A stretch of DNA of 6,827 bases. It comes from Bacillota bacterium (lineage in GTDB: Bacteria > Bacillota > Clostridia > Tissierellales > Peptoniphilaceae). The notes under the pieces were generated by a model. The model made no database searches, was not told where the DNA came from, and saw nothing but the letters and a program-made list of their open reading frames with translations. The DNA is taken from contig JAEZZB010000075.1 in NCBI GenBank assembly GCA_023442495.1, positions 1-6,827 of the forward strand, written 5' to 3'. Below are positions 6,461 through 6,827 of this stretch, in pieces. How positions within the stretch are numbered: the first letter of the stretch is position 1; each line of letters begins with the position of its first letter. Position numbers and translations under genes: made by a program.

Positions 6461-6646
6461 TTAATTCAAAGATTTTAATTGATTAATATCTTTATTATAG
6501 GTAAAACCGTATTCCTTAAACTTCTGTAGTAATATATCCTTATCAATATCTTCAGATAATATTAAATCATCCAAATCACTATAGAAATCCCTTAGTTTCA
6601 TATTAATAATGCTAAATAAAATATCTTTATCTATATTTAAATTCAT
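6461..6646 (-). CDS. Small DUF4250-like protein, first gene of the nqr operon
   Basis: This 61-residue soluble acidic protein has the pattern I associate with DUF4250: a short lead (NIDKDILFSIINMKLRD, 4-20), Tyr22 and the SDLDDL core (23-28), an IDKDILLQKFKEYGF segment (34-48), then Y-N-K-D-I-N-Q. The family has no established function that I know of. There is no membrane helix, signal peptide or cysteine. A GGAG site five to six bases before the ATG and the promoter-terminator arrangement upstream support translation. Its stop is 17 bp from the nqrB start, so it occupies the place of nqrA. It is far too short to be an NqrA remnant (about 450 residues) and shares nothing with it that I can see. 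A regulatory or assembly role is possible but unproven. Confidence 0.72.
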   Translation of the reverse strand: MNLNIDKDILFSIINMKLRDFYSDLDDLILSEDIDKDILLQKFKEYGFTYNKDINQLKSLN

Positions 6647-6673
6647 AAAATCTCCAAATTAGTATTCTCATAT

Positions 6674-6703
6674 ATAATACCATTATTATGTAACAGTTTG
6701 CAA
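6674..6703 (-). promoter_or_regulatory. Candidate promoter of the DUF4250-nqrBCDEF operon
   Basis: On the minus strand TTGCAA (6698-6703) and TATTAT (6674-6679) are separated by 18 bp, with 4/6 and 5/6 matches to the sigma-A consensus. Initiation near 6667 would give a leader of about 20 nt carrying the GGAG at 6652-6655. The -35 box overlaps the A tract of the terminator just upstream, so the unit starts right after the preceding one ends. Chance matches are common in such AT-rich DNA. Confidence 0.5.
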
Positions 6704-6761
6704 AAAAAAATGGTGGTGTTGCAGATTAGTTAGATCTAGTCTACACACCACCATTTTTTTT
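6702..6761. terminator. Long, potentially bidirectional terminator hairpin upstream of the nqr operon
   Basis: TGGTGGTGT (6711-6719) pairs with ACACCACCA (6745-6753). The flanking A8 (6703-6710) and T8 (6754-6761) extend the stem to 17 bp. Past a small internal loop, AGATTAG (6723-6729) pairs with CTAGTCT (6736-6742) with one G-U. Both strands give a GC-rich stem followed by a T tract, so it can end transcription either way. For the minus-strand genes it separates the nqr unit from whatever lies beyond the window. Confidence 0.8.
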
Positions 6762-6766
6762 AAATA

Positions 6767-6791
6767 TCTAAATTTAGACATTACAGTCTAA
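6767..6791. repeat. Overlapping small palindromes in the AT-rich right edge
   Basis: TCTAAATTTAGA (6767-6778) is a perfect 12-bp palindrome, and TTAGAC (6774-6779) can alternatively pair with GTCTAA (6786-6791). The two pairings exclude each other. No gene is visible between 6762 and 6827. This may be an operator for a neighbouring gene outside the window or simply chance in AT-rich DNA. Confidence 0.25.
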
Positions 6792-6827
6792 TCTTAAATT
6801 TTTAATTTTTAAAAATTTTATGTATAT

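Noticed and set aside
6762..6827. Gene or origin-like element at the right edge
   Set aside because: There is no open frame with a start and ribosome binding site and no repeated DnaA-box-like words; only short A/T palindromes are present.

Overview
The window is AT-rich throughout (mostly A/T third positions, very AT-rich spacers) with strong AGGAGG-type ribosome binding sites and factor-independent terminators. This points to a low-GC Firmicute. The gene content would suit an anaerobic, Peptoniphilus/Anaerococcus/Finegoldia-like lineage, but that placement is inference. Every gene I can support reads on the minus strand, so the window is described below from right to left (5'->3' for the genes).

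Right part (about 6761 down to 2505): a self-contained transcription unit. It starts behind a long terminator hairpin (6702-6761), with a candidate promoter at 6674-6703. The first gene encodes a 61-residue DUF4250-like protein. It is followed by five tightly packed genes for a sodium-translocating NADH:quinone oxidoreductase (Na+-NQR) type complex: nqrB, nqrC, nqrD, nqrE and nqrF. The unit ends at a clear terminator (2505-2544). The expected electron path is NADH -> FAD and [2Fe-2S] in NqrF -> Cys-ligated iron-sulfur centre between NqrD and NqrE -> covalent FMN in NqrC -> covalent FMN in NqrB -> acceptor, coupled to Na+ export. The striking point is that nqrA is absent: its usual place before nqrB holds the DUF4250 gene, and no rnfB or rnfC is present either. 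NqrB also lacks the long N-terminal region of the Vibrio protein. Together these suggest an A-less NQR variant.

Middle part (about 2320 down to 315): after a 240-bp AT-rich spacer holding a promoter come two genes. One encodes a cytoplasmic YunD-like metallophosphoesterase/5'-nucleotidase. The other encodes a DJ-1/PfpI-family protein. They may be co-transcribed and end at a perfect 13-bp terminator stem (258-288). For both, the upstream in-frame start is an artefact of a G-rich Shine-Dalgarno sequence, and the true starts are 12-15 bp further in.

Left edge (1-216): the beginning of an incomplete minus-strand reading frame that runs off the window. It seems to use a CTG start behind a good ribosome binding site and has a helix-turn-helix-like N-terminus. 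Upstream lie a 13-bp inverted repeat and short repeats. I suspect the end of an IS21-like insertion sequence, but the window cuts it and the evidence is modest.
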